Assembly (NCBI GenBank): GCA_002733415.1
Contig: NVVR01000022.1
Location: 1-50,248, forward strand
From: Kordia sp.
GTDB taxonomy: Bacteria; Bacteroidota; Bacteroidia; Flavobacteriales; Flavobacteriaceae
Direction of reading: 5' to 3'
Length of the DNA: 50,248 nt
Part shown: one piece after another, positions 17,876 to 25,862 of the stretch
Layout: the number at the start of each line of letters is the position of its first letter
Numbering within the stretch: the first letter of the stretch is position 1
Position numbers and translations under genes: made by a program
Notes under the pieces: model-generated
What the model saw: the letters and a program-made list of their open reading frames with translations, nothing else
Told to the model about the DNA's origin: nothing
Database searches by the model: none

Positions 17876-18232
17876 ATGAAAAGAGATAAAATTGTTTATT
17901 ATGGAAGTACAGGACTACTAACTTTATTAATGTTGTTCTCAGCTGGGATGTATGTTTTTAACCATGAAGTTGTAAAAGTAATGTTTATCGGTTTTGGATA
18001 TCCAACATATATTATATATCCATTAGCAATTGCAAAGTTATTAGGAGTGTTTGCTATCTGGAGCCCTAAATATAAGACTTTAAAAGAGTGGGCTTACGCT
18101 GGTTTTTTCTTTGATTTTGTATTAGCTTTTTTTGCACATAAAATGATTGGTGATGGAGAAGAAATTGGAGCTATAATGGCTTTTGTTCTTGTAATAGTAT
18201 CCTATATATTTGGTAAAAAAAATAATAAGTAA
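17876..18232 (+). CDS. DoxX-like (DoxX_2) membrane protein
   Basis: 118 residues, four hydrophobic helices (about 8-28, 40-60, 70-88, 95-113). GFGYPTYIIYPLAIAKLLG and EWAYAGFFFDFVLAFFAHKM are characteristic of the DoxX-like/DoxX_2 group. First gene of a five-gene run with OsmC, FMN reductase, MarR and pirin, a set that points to thiol or quinone stress. The next start follows the stop by one base. Confidence 0.8.
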   Translation: MKRDKIVYYGSTGLLTLLMLFSAGMYVFNHEVVKVMFIGFGYPTYIIYPLAIAKLLGVFAIWSPKYKTLKEWAYAGFFFDFVLAFFAHKMIGDGEEIGAIMAFVLVIVSYIFGKKNNK

Positions 18233-18233
18233 G

Positions 18234-18638
18234 ATGAAGAACGCAGCGTCAAAAACAATATTGTCAAGAGATAGTTATAAAGCAATAGCGTTTTCAAGGA
18301 GTCATGAAATGAATATGGATAGGCCTTTTGAAGATGGCGGTAATGATATATCAGCTACGCCTATTGAATATTTATTAACAGCAATAGGTGGCTGTGTGAG
18401 TATGACATTACGTGTATTTGCAAATCATAAAAGATGGGATTTAGGTGAAATTACAGTTAATGTACTACAGAAAAACAAGTTGACCTCAAGTGGTTTAATT
18501 ACATTTTTAGTTGAAGAAATCTCATTTGAAAAAGAAGTGACGCAAGAACAAAAAGAGGAGTTACTAATTATGGCAGGGAAATGTCCGGTAGCTCAATTAT
18601 TAAAAAAAGAAACGAATATTCAATCAATAATAAAATAA
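18234..18638 (+). CDS. OsmC family peroxide-detoxifying protein
   Basis: 134 residues from the ATG at 18234. An in-frame ATG at 18210 would overlap the DoxX-like gene by 23 bases and add eight atypical residues, so it is less likely. The two redox cysteines of the OsmC/Ohr fold are in place: Cys54 in LTAIGGCVSMTL and Cys117 in MAGKCPVAQLL. Family members reduce organic hydroperoxides using thiols, in the cytoplasm. It is only 4 bases from the next gene. Confidence 0.85.
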   Translation: MKNAASKTILSRDSYKAIAFSRSHEMNMDRPFEDGGNDISATPIEYLLTAIGGCVSMTLRVFANHKRWDLGEITVNVLQKNKLTSSGLITFLVEEISFEKEVTQEQKEELLIMAGKCPVAQLLKKETNIQSIIK

Positions 18639-18642
18639 ACAT

Positions 18643-19173
18643 ATGAAAAAAGTAATCGCATTAGGAGGAAGTAATAGTAAAAAATCAATTAATAAAATCT
18701 TGGCTGCACATGCTGCAAATATGCTTAAGGATACGGAAGTGAAAGTATTAGATTTAAATAATTATGAGTTGCCACTTTATGGTATCGATTTAGAAAACGA
18801 AAATGGTATTCCAAAAGACGCTCATAATTTATTAAAAGAAATTAAAGATGCAGATGGAATAGTATTGTCTTTAGCAGAACATAATGGTGCGTATAGTACT
18901 TCATTCAAAAATGCATTTGATTGGTTATCACGTATTGATGGTAAATTATGGTCAGAAAAACCAATGCTATTAATGGCTACGTCACCAGGAGCAAGAGGAG
19001 GAGCAACAGTGTTAGAAATTGCTAGAGGAAGATTCCCTTATATGGGAGGAAATATTGTAGCTGATGTGTCGTTCCCATCATTCTTTGATAATTTTAAAGA
19101 AGGAGTAGTTGCTGATGAAACTTTAAATAAACAGTTAAAAGTAGCTGTAGGTAAGTTGCAAGAAGTATTGTAA
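18643..19173 (+). CDS. NAD(P)H-dependent FMN reductase / quinone reductase
   Basis: 176-residue flavodoxin-like protein. FMN-phosphate loop GGSNSKKSINKILA (8-21) and the second flavin segment SLAEHNGAYSTSFKNAFDWL (86-105) define the NADPH-dependent FMN reductase family, here probably acting on quinones or azo compounds. Its stop overlaps the MarR start (TAATG), so the regulator is translated with it. Cytoplasmic; specificity unknown. Confidence 0.85.
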   Translation: MKKVIALGGSNSKKSINKILAAHAANMLKDTEVKVLDLNNYELPLYGIDLENENGIPKDAHNLLKEIKDADGIVLSLAEHNGAYSTSFKNAFDWLSRIDGKLWSEKPMLLMATSPGARGGATVLEIARGRFPYMGGNIVADVSFPSFFDNFKEGVVADETLNKQLKVAVGKLQEVL

Positions 19174-19610
19174 TGGGAGATATTTCAAAAGATATACAAT
19201 CAAGTTTTCCTTCTAATAAAGTAAAAGCATTGATTAATGTTAAATACACTGCTAACTGGCTAAGTAGTAGAGAGGTAGAGTTTTTTAAGCCTTATGGTAT
19301 TTCGCCTCAACAATTTAATATTTTAAGAATATTACGCGGAGCTAAAGAAGCTATAAAAGTACAATTGGTAAAAGAACGAATGATTGAACGATCGCCAAAT
19401 GCTACACGTTTAATGGATAAGCTAATAGAGAAAAAATTAATTAGTAGATATCGTAGTGAAGATGATAGGAGAGTGGTGTATGTTGAAATTATTAAAGAAG
19501 GTTTAGTACTCCTTTCAGACATAGATAAGGTTGGGAAATTAAGTTTTCTGAATAATTTATCAGAAGTAGAAGCTGAACAATTAAGTAATTTGTTAGATAA
19601 AATACGATAA
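19173..19610 (+). CDS. MarR family transcriptional regulator
   Basis: 145 residues; winged helix about 45-110 with recognition region ERSPNATRLMDKLIEKKL and wing DDRRVVYVEI. It contains no cysteine, so it cannot use the Cys-oxidation switch of OhrR; a ligand such as a quinone or phenolic would be the likelier signal. Coupled by TAATG to the FMN reductase and followed 46 bases later by pirin. Autoregulation of this operon is the natural inference; no operator palindrome was confirmed at 17821-17875. Confidence 0.85.
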   Translation: MGDISKDIQSSFPSNKVKALINVKYTANWLSSREVEFFKPYGISPQQFNILRILRGAKEAIKVQLVKERMIERSPNATRLMDKLIEKKLISRYRSEDDRRVVYVEIIKEGLVLLSDIDKVGKLSFLNNLSEVEAEQLSNLLDKIR

Positions 19611-19656
19611 TGAAAAATTATCTTAATTATTAAATTTAAAAATAAAATAAAATAGT

Positions 19657-20526
19657 ATGAAACTAAATACAATTAAACAAGTAGGAAGAAGTGATTTGAT
19701 AAATATGGGGCCAATACGTTTGCGCCAGCCAATACCGACACAAGCAATTGAAAGTATTGATCCGTTTGTATTGTTACATCATTACGGACCTTATGAAATT
19801 AATATAGATAATAATCCGTTTGATTTAGGGCCACATCCTCATAGAGGTTTTGAGCCGATTACATTTTTGATTCAAGGGGAACAATTGCACCGTGATTCAT
19901 TAGGCAACGAAAGTGTTGTAAAAGCCGGAGATGTTCAATGGACTACTTCTGGAAGAGGGATTATTCATGCAGAAGGGCCAACTAAGGACTTTGTAGAAAA
20001 AGGAGGGACGTTGGAAGGGATACAATTATGGTTAAACTTGCCTGCAGTAAAAAAAATGATGCAACCTAAATATCAACATGTAGCTTTAAAGGATTTTAAT
20101 GTTATTAAATCAGAAGATGACAAGGTAAGTGTACAAGTTATTGCTGGTGACTTTAATGCTGTTGAAGGGAAAATTACAACCCAAACACCTGTAAATACGT
20201 ATATGATTGATATGGAAGTAGAAGGTGTAGTAAATATTCCTATGAACACATTGCATCAGTCCATGTTATATTTATTAAATGGTGATGTGTTAGTGAATAA
20301 TGAAGTTCAATTGATGAAAGGTGAAAATCAGTTACTAGAATTTAATACTGATGGGAATGAAATCGCAATTACTGCTAAAATAAAAAGCAAGTTATTGTTT
20401 TTATCTGGAACACCAATAAAGGAAAAGGTTGCTAATTATGGTCCGTATGTAATGAATACTCAAACTGAGTTGTTAGAAGCAATGCGTGATTATCAGCAAG
20501 GTAAAATGGGTTTTTTACCAGCGTAA
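19657..20526 (+). CDS. Pirin family protein (quercetinase-like bicupin)
   Basis: 289 residues. Cupin metal ligands are present: the two His of GPHPHRGFEPITF, and His and Glu of GRGIIHAEGPT. Bacterial pirins include quercetin 2,3-dioxygenases and redox cofactors that bind Fe. Last gene of the redox run; its end faces the minus-strand unknown gene with only nine bases between them. A role in removing aromatic or quinone compounds would fit the neighbours (inference). Confidence 0.85.
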   Translation: MKLNTIKQVGRSDLINMGPIRLRQPIPTQAIESIDPFVLLHHYGPYEINIDNNPFDLGPHPHRGFEPITFLIQGEQLHRDSLGNESVVKAGDVQWTTSGRGIIHAEGPTKDFVEKGGTLEGIQLWLNLPAVKKMMQPKYQHVALKDFNVIKSEDDKVSVQVIAGDFNAVEGKITTQTPVNTYMIDMEVEGVVNIPMNTLHQSMLYLLNGDVLVNNEVQLMKGENQLLEFNTDGNEIAITAKIKSKLLFLSGTPIKEKVANYGPYVMNTQTELLEAMRDYQQGKMGFLPA

Positions 20527-20535
20527 AATATTAGT

Positions 20536-20889
20536 TTATTTAACTCTTTTTATAAAAGTGTAAAAGTCAACAGTATCTAATAAGTCAATTAGTTTATTGG
20601 CAAGTGTTTCTTCGGCATGATGTTTAGAATTAGGGGTTTTAATAAGTTCAAGAATCCCTTTTTCTTCTGAAAATATATTCTCAGGGGTAAAACTCATATA
20701 GGCATCCCACTTTTTGCCATCTACCAACATAACATTGATTGAGTTTACACCGCACTTTTCTAGCACATCATTAACAAAATGAGGTAATGATTCGCTTTTA
20801 CTATCTACATATAAGTCAATAATTGCATTTTTAACTGCAGTATCATCAACTTTAATATAATCTGATATTATTTTATTAAAAGAGGTCAT
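20536..20889 (-). CDS. Small protein of unknown function (paralogue A)
   Basis: 117 residues, soluble, mixed alpha/beta, no signal peptide. Landmarks: SDYIKVDDTAVKNAIIDLY near the N-terminus, VNSINVMLVDGKKWDAYMSF in the middle, and HAEETLANKLIDLLDTVDF at the end. The same three blocks occur in the neighbouring gene at 21231 (RKWMSYYELSEDNLF; EAEDKLAENVIELLSVVDM), so the two are diverged tandem copies. I do not recognise the family. Confidence 0.6.
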   Translation of the reverse strand: MTSFNKIISDYIKVDDTAVKNAIIDLYVDSKSESLPHFVNDVLEKCGVNSINVMLVDGKKWDAYMSFTPENIFSEEKGILELIKTPNSKHHAEETLANKLIDLLDTVDFYTFIKRVK

Positions 20890-20998
20890 AGTTTAGGGAT
20901 TATTACTTCTTAAATTTGACTTGTTATATATAATAATTGGTTAGTTACAAGACTCTAATTTAAGATAAAAATATTTATCACTAAAAATGATTGTATTC

Positions 20999-21022
20999 TA
21001 TATCACTAATTATAGTGATATA
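20999..21022. repeat. AT-rich palindrome in a 341-base gap
   Basis: Perfect 10-base arms TATATCACTA (20999-21008) and TAGTGATATA (21013-21022) around ATTA, about 110 bases upstream of the paralogue A start. It could be an operator or a weak hairpin. Nothing else was recognised between 20890 and 21060. Confidence 0.45.
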
Positions 21023-21061
21023 AAATAACGAAATTTAGCCACTTTTTTACTGTTTTAGGAT

Positions 21062-21097
21062 AAAAATCCCCAATCTGAGTAGAAAGGGGATTTTTTT
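21062..21097. terminator. Bidirectional-type terminator
   Basis: AAAAATCCCC (21062-21071) and GGGGATTTTT (21086-21095) with a T-run on the plus side and A-run on the left. On the minus strand it lies after the gene at 21231. Bases 21098-21230 show nothing else. Confidence 0.7.
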
Positions 21098-21230
21098 ATA
21101 TACTTATTGATACTCATTGTGTGGCATACGTTTTGAATATGTGACTGTTCTCTTGTGTGCTTTTATTTATAGGCTTTGTTTGTTTTTAAAATGAAAATTT
21201 GTTCTCTATTCGTTCTTTTTTGAAGTTTTT

Positions 21231-21584
21231 TTAGTTAATTCTATTATTCACTTCACTCATATCTACAACAGATAAAAGCTCTATTACATTTTCAGCTAGT
21301 TTATCTTCAGCTTCTTTTCTTGAAACAGGATATTCATTAGATAGTGTTCTATCAGCTTTTTTAGAAAATAAATTATCTTCAGACAACTCATAATAGGACA
21401 TCCATTTTCTAGTATCTATAGGAAGTATGTTTGTTGAAACTATACCAATTGTTTTAAAGAAGCCTTCTAAGTATTCAATAAAACTAGAGAGTCTACTTTC
21501 TTCAAACATCTGGTTCACATACTTCTTAAACTGTGTATCGTTTGCTTTGAAGTACTCTATTAATGTGTTATTAGAAACACTTAC
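21231..21584 (-). pseudogene. Paralogue B of the 20536 gene, start codon lost
   Basis: The longest frame with a start uses GTG at 21518 (95 residues), but similarity to paralogue A continues upstream: NNTLIEYFKANDTQFKKYV aligns with NKIISDYIKVDDTAVKNAI. The codon that lines up with paralogue A's Met1 is GTA (21582-21584), and no ATG, GTG or TTG exists upstream before an in-frame stop at about 21606. So either the gene is a start-loss pseudogene or it now makes a version lacking about 22 residues. The break coincides with the border of the phage-like remnant on the other strand. Confidence 0.55.
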
Positions 21585-21777
21585 AGAAAAGCATAAAAGG
21601 TGTTCTCAAGGATTGGGAATATTTAAGCATGATTTACTAGAAGGAAAAGACGATCTAGAAGCTAATTCTGCATTAGATGAATTAGAGAAAGAAGGGGTGA
21701 TTGAAGGTCGTGTTGGAACATTTTGGAAATTATACAAGTTGACTAAGAAATTTAAAAAAGCGAATAAGCTATGGTAA
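21585..21777 (+). pseudogene. 5'-truncated small protein, possible winged helix, phage-like context
   Basis: The frame ends SALDELEKEGVIEGRVGTFW then KLYKLTKKFKKANKLW, which looks like the last helix and wing of a small winged-helix protein. No start codon lies within this segment; the only upstream ATG (21427) is inside the opposite-strand gene and its translation there is antisense. The stop overlaps the next ATG (ATGGTAA), as in phage operons. I regard it as the remaining 3' end of a longer gene. Confidence 0.45.
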
Positions 21778-22202
21778 TATTTAAAGCATTGAATCTTTAC
21801 GCATGTTTAGGAGGGAATCGTTTTAAATGGGATGATATAGCTAAAGAACAAGGGATAATAATTAATGTAACTGCGGTTGAATTAGACCCTGAGTTAGCAA
21901 TATTATATCAAGAACGTTTTCCTAATGATAAAGTAATTGTAACTGATGCACACAAATTCTTATTAGAAAACTATATGTGTTTTGATTTTATATGGGCTTC
22001 TACACCATGTCCGAGTCACAGCAGAGCAAGAGTCTACAATAGTAAATACAAAGCGCTCTACCCAGATATGAAGTTGTATAAAGAAATTATATTATTAGAA
22101 ACAAGATTTAAAGGCAAATATGTTATTGAAAATGTAATTACATATTACAATCCATTAATACCAGGTAAAAAAAGAGGAAGACATTTATACTACCTCTTAT
22201 AA
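21771..22202 (+). pseudogene. C-terminally truncated phage-type DNA cytosine-5 methyltransferase
   Basis: 143 residues containing the first motifs of a C5 methyltransferase: motif I LNLYACLGGNR, motif II-III VTAVELDPELAILY, motif IV with catalytic Cys in ASTPCPSHSRAR, and motif VI KYVIENVITYY. Motif VIII begins as KKRGRHLYY and then stops, where homologues continue into the target-recognition region and motif X. Compact versions of this enzyme are common in flavobacterial phages. Without motif X it is unlikely to be active. It shares a 7-base overlap with the preceding fragment, so the two came together from a prophage or similar element. Confidence 0.7.
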
Positions 22203-22224
22203 TATATATGAATGTCTAAAAGCT

Positions 22225-23376
22225 CTAATTAATTACAAGTTTTCTAGTAGCGTTTTTACCATTTTCTTCTACTTTTAGGATATACATGCCAGAATTTAAA
22301 TTGCCAATATGTATAACTTCATTATTTTGAATTTGTTTACTTAATACCATTTTACCACTAACATCATATAATTGCATAGTTTTTAAAGAATTTGACCCAG
22401 TATAAATAGAAAATCCCCCATAAATTATCGGATTTGGATAAACGCTGAAGTTTTCAATTTCTGTTTTATCAACTGATAATGGGATACCCACTTCAAAATA
22501 AACATCCGGATCATCTACAATCACACCATCTAGATAAGCCCAAACTTCAACTTCGTAAGACTGGTTATTTGTTGTAGGTACAGATGTAGTGCCTCCAGAC
22601 TCATTTCCAGCAATCGGGTTGCCTTCATCTCCATTTACTATTAATACCACACTGTCTGCATTACCTGTAATGGAGTACGTTATATCAACAGAATTAGTTC
22701 CATTTGAAAAATTTTGACCAGGTGTTGGTGAGGTAATTGTAATCTCTGGAAACAAATTTAAATCTGAAACAACAGCAATGTATTCGAATACTATATCTTC
22801 TTCGGCTTCTGTTAATCCTAGAAAAGTCAATCTAAAATCTATTGTTGTAGCACTTAAGCCGCTAATTAAAAAATCGAACTCGTCAATATTACTCGTAATA
22901 AGAGCACCATCACCAATACCATCATTATTTGTGTCAATTTGTGGCGCAGTATCAGTAGCACCACTTGCAACTATAGAAAATAAATTAGTCCATGTGCCGG
23001 CATCCAGTCTATACTCAACATGGACAGCATCTCCTGTATCCCAATCTTCCGTATTTCCAGTTCCTTTGTCTTCTGCAATACCAACAGCCAGACTAACGTT
23101 TGATAAACTGGTTATATCAATACCATTGTATGAAATAGTTTCATTTCCGTTTTTGAGTTGCCTTGCTCCAAAAAATGTGATGTCAGAATATCCAAGTTCA
23201 ACATCTGCATCGGTGTCATTGGTTGATCCAAAATATTGCGTTGAACTATCAAAATAGTCTCCTGAAGTAGTATACTGTGGTGAAGGTGTATCAAAGTCGT
23301 CTATTAAAAGAACGCTTTGTGAAAACGAAATTCCGGAGAATAATAATGCAACTAAATAAAGGTAGTCTTTTTTCAT
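22225..23376 (-). CDS. T9SS-sorted secreted protein of unknown function
   Basis: 383 residues: signal peptide (MKKDYLYLVALLFSGISFSQ), an N-terminal beta-sandwich-like region (about 20-200) with Asp-rich TNNDGIGDGALITS, an Ig-like stretch near 205-290 (FPEITITSPTPGQNFSNG), and a type A sorting domain (about 305-383) with FSVYPNP, LYDVSGKMV and the final ATRKLVIN. It is secreted across the outer membrane by the gliding-associated T9SS and processed at the tail. No catalytic motif was recognised; a carbohydrate- or surface-binding role is only a guess. Monocistronic. Confidence 0.85.
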   Translation of the reverse strand: MKKDYLYLVALLFSGISFSQSVLLIDDFDTPSPQYTTSGDYFDSSTQYFGSTNDTDADVELGYSDITFFGARQLKNGNETISYNGIDITSLSNVSLAVGIAEDKGTGNTEDWDTGDAVHVEYRLDAGTWTNLFSIVASGATDTAPQIDTNNDGIGDGALITSNIDEFDFLISGLSATTIDFRLTFLGLTEAEEDIVFEYIAVVSDLNLFPEITITSPTPGQNFSNGTNSVDITYSITGNADSVVLIVNGDEGNPIAGNESGGTTSVPTTNNQSYEVEVWAYLDGVIVDDPDVYFEVGIPLSVDKTEIENFSVYPNPIIYGGFSIYTGSNSLKTMQLYDVSGKMVLSKQIQNNEVIHIGNLNSGMYILKVEENGKNATRKLVIN

Positions 23377-24204
23377 AATAGACTTATTTTTAAGTGAATA
23401 CTAGTATAATATACAAAAAAATAATGTTAGTTTACTTTCTTTTTTTAGTTATATCAGTCATTGAAAACACTTTTCATATCTTATTCAGCTAGTATTATCA
23501 CATAATCTGAATGATTTATCCACCTATTTAATTTATATCATTAATGAAATGAACCTTACTGAATATTATTTTATCAAATTAGGTGTTTTTTTATTTTTAG
23601 ATAGTTATGAAACAGCCTTAAGTGCAAATTGTTTTTATGTAAAAAAACTCTAGATTATTATTATTTGCTGCCGTTTAGCTATGAATAGTGCGGGGCAGAA
23701 AATCCACGGATTTTCGTATCGGCACAAGACAATAGCTTTTTGTTTTGGTTTTAGCTTGTCGTTTTATAAAAGCCAAACTAAAAGGTTTGAGGACTATGTA
23801 AATATACACTTACGTCTGGAATTATATGCCAAAACCCGTATTGTTTATAGGTGTCCTAAGTTTACATTTTCTAAGTTTATAGGTTTATAAATACAAGAAC
23901 AAAAAGAATAGAGTAAGGTTGTTATAGGTTCAGAGACTTGAGATCTCGTCAACAATGAAAACTCCTATTCTTTTACTACCAATATACGATCAGTTCATTA
24001 GGTTTTAAACTTGTTTCTAGGATGTTGTATAACAGTAGCTGTTGTTCTTCAGTTAATTCTTATATTTAATGAAAAAGAAATGGCTAGGTATAAAATTGAA
24101 GCTAGAGTATAGTTTTTCATAATAAATATTTTTTTATCTCAAATTAAACCTTTTTACGATTGTTTTAGTCTTAATACTTTGTGAATCATAAATATTAACC
24201 AAAT
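23377..24204. other. Gene-free 0.8 kb with a structured repeat-like element
   Basis: No convincing gene. Bases about 23655-23890 are less AT-rich and have the wording of a dispersed flavobacterial intergenic element (GCCGTTTAGCTATGAATAGT, CGTATCGGCACAAGAC); they hold stems such as GACAATAGCT with AGCTTGTC. A 69-codon frame at 23681-23890 crosses it but looks non-coding. At 24060-23975 the minus strand has a start-less 27-codon stretch ELTEEQQLLLYNILETSLK that may be the tail of a lost gene. The rest is AT-rich spacer leading to the sulfatase promoter region. Confidence 0.4.
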
Positions 24205-25563
24205 ATGAAAAATATGTTCAAGATTATTTTAATAAGAAACATGATGATTATAGGAGGAATTACTCTATTTATGCTCTCTTGTAATGATGATTCGAATAAT
24301 ATTACAGATAATATTATAGATAGTGTTGAAACTGTTATTGATGAAGATTCTAAACCTAATATTTTACTTATCATTACTGATGATATGGGGTTAGATGCTA
24401 GCCCAGGTTATTCAATAGGAACAACTAAGCCAAATATGCCAAACTTGCAAGAGTTTATTAATAATGGAGTGGTATTTAATAACTTATGGTCGTATCCAAC
24501 CTGCTCGCCAACTCGGTCAAGTATACTAACGGGGAAATACGGATTACGTACTGGTGTAAATCAAGTTGGTGATATATTATCAACTTCTGAAACATCATTG
24601 CAACAGCATATAGATAATCTAACAGGGTTTGCATATAGTCATGCAGTTATTGGGAAATGGCATTTATCTACAGACCCTACACATCCTGAAGCTATGGGGG
24701 TTGGTTCATATGCTGGATTACTTGATGGAGCAACACCTTCCTATAGTGATTGGAGTTTTACTGAAAACGCAACTACCACTACCTCGACTGAATATATCAC
24801 CACAAAATTCACAGACTTAGCCATTGATTGGGTTGAGAATCAATTAAACCCATGGTTTTTATGGTTAGCATACACAGCTCCACATACGCCTTTTCATTTG
24901 CCTCCATTAGAAATGCATTCTCAAGGAGCTTTGCCTGAAGATCAAGCTAGTATAGATGCAAATCCTCTTCCATATTATATGGCTATGATGGAATCCATTG
25001 ATTATGAAATTGGACGTCTTTTAAGTTCGATGAGTGAAGAAGAAAGGAATAATACAATAATTATTTTTGTAGGGGATAATGGTAGTCCAAGCGAATCAGT
25101 CCAGGTTTATAATAGTAATAGAGCCAAAGGAACTATTTATAATGGAGGTATAGCGGTACCAATGATTGTATCAGGTAAAAATGTAACACGTATTAATAAC
25201 ACAGATAATACTTTAATTAACACTACAGATTTATTTGCTACCATAGCAGATATTGCAGGTACAGGAACTACAGAAATAAATGATAGTAAAAGTTTTAAAT
25301 CATTATTTACAAATATCGACACTAATTTAAGAGATTACATTTATTCTGAAAAGACTAATAATGATGGTACAAGTGACTATACTATCAGAAATAGTACGCA
25401 TAAATATATATCTTTTGCAGATGGTTCAGAAGCATTATATGATTTAAGTAGTACTACATTTGAAAGTAATAATTTAATGGATGCCGCTCAACTTCCTCTT
25501 AGTATTGAAAATGCTCTTATAAAAGATGAATTGTTAGTAAAGGTTAATGAAATTAGAAATTAG
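24205..25563 (+). CDS. Type I (formylglycine) sulfatase lipoprotein
   Basis: 452 residues. Lipoprotein signal with lipobox FMLSC (Cys26), so it is envelope-anchored. Alkaline-phosphatase-fold sulfatase: metal ligands in NILLIITDDMG (Asp59, Asp60), the modification motif C100-S-P-T-R104 followed by SSILTGKYGLRTG, then HAVIGKWHLS, APHTPFHLPP and the second metal cluster IFVGDNGSPSES. Cys100 must be oxidised to formylglycine for activity, and a formylglycine-generating-enzyme homologue follows at 25863. Length is normal for the S1 family, and the substrate is probably a sulfated polysaccharide or ester. The stop TAG is followed in the same frame by a repeat-bearing open stretch. Confidence 0.9.
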   Translation: MKNMFKIILIRNMMIIGGITLFMLSCNDDSNNITDNIIDSVETVIDEDSKPNILLIITDDMGLDASPGYSIGTTKPNMPNLQEFINNGVVFNNLWSYPTCSPTRSSILTGKYGLRTGVNQVGDILSTSETSLQQHIDNLTGFAYSHAVIGKWHLSTDPTHPEAMGVGSYAGLLDGATPSYSDWSFTENATTTTSTEYITTKFTDLAIDWVENQLNPWFLWLAYTAPHTPFHLPPLEMHSQGALPEDQASIDANPLPYYMAMMESIDYEIGRLLSSMSEEERNNTIIIFVGDNGSPSESVQVYNSNRAKGTIYNGGIAVPMIVSGKNVTRINNTDNTLINTTDLFATIADIAGTGTTEINDSKSFKSLFTNIDTNLRDYIYSEKTNNDGTSDYTIRNSTHKYISFADGSEALYDLSSTTFESNNLMDAAQLPLSIENALIKDELLVKVNEIRN

Positions 25564-25728
25564 TATTCAATAATATACAAGTTAATTGATAAACTGACTA
25601 AACAACTAAAACAACTAAAACAACTAAAACAACTAAAACAACTAAAACTACAAAAACAGAAATATAACGTCTTAGTCTATGTAATGGTGAGTATTGCGGT
25701 GGGATTCGTTTTAGATATAATGAAGTAA
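25564..25728 (+). other. In-frame open extension after the sulfatase stop
   Basis: From the TAG at 25561-25563 the same frame stays open for 54 codons to TAA 25726-25728: YSIIYKLIDKLTK, five QLK units, then KLQKQKYNVLVYV and the hydrophobic MVSIAVGFVLDIMK. There is no start codon before the ATG at 25684. It may be chance, a relic of a gene, or a rare read-through tail adding a helix and membrane segment. Confidence 0.25.
25602..25646. repeat. Five perfect 9-bp tandem repeats
   Basis: Unit ACAACTAAA repeated without error at 25602-25610, 25611-25619, 25620-25628, 25629-25637 and 25638-25646, with partial flanking units. The 9-base period preserves frame, so copy-number change would not shift a reading frame. 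Lies between the sulfatase and FGE-like genes. Confidence 0.9.
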
Positions 25729-25862
25729 GTTATCATTGTTTAATATAGCTACTTATTTAATAAAAAATATATAGCAGAATAGTTCTGTTTATTTATCAAA
25801 TCACTGAGGTATATACGTAATTAGGGTTTCGTATATAGCCTAGTTAGACATAAGTTGAAAAG

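Noticed and set aside
18210..18233. Earlier OsmC start overlapping the DoxX-like gene
   Set aside because: Adds MVKKIISK only because of the A-rich 3' end of the upstream gene; ATG 18234 directly after the stop fits better.
21427..21584. 5' half of the 116-codon plus-strand ORF
   Set aside because: Antisense to paralogue B, whose protein sequence is supported by similarity to paralogue A.
22778..23257. 159-codon plus-strand ORF within the T9SS gene
   Set aside because: Ser/Val-rich shadow of the Asp/Thr-rich secreted protein on the other strand.
23681..23890. 69-codon ORF in the 0.8 kb gap
   Set aside because: Crosses a structured non-coding repeat-like element; no hydrophobic core, signal or motif.
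25602..25646. Possible CRISPR-like direct repeats
   Set aside because: Units are 9 bases with no spacers, simply a short tandem repeat.
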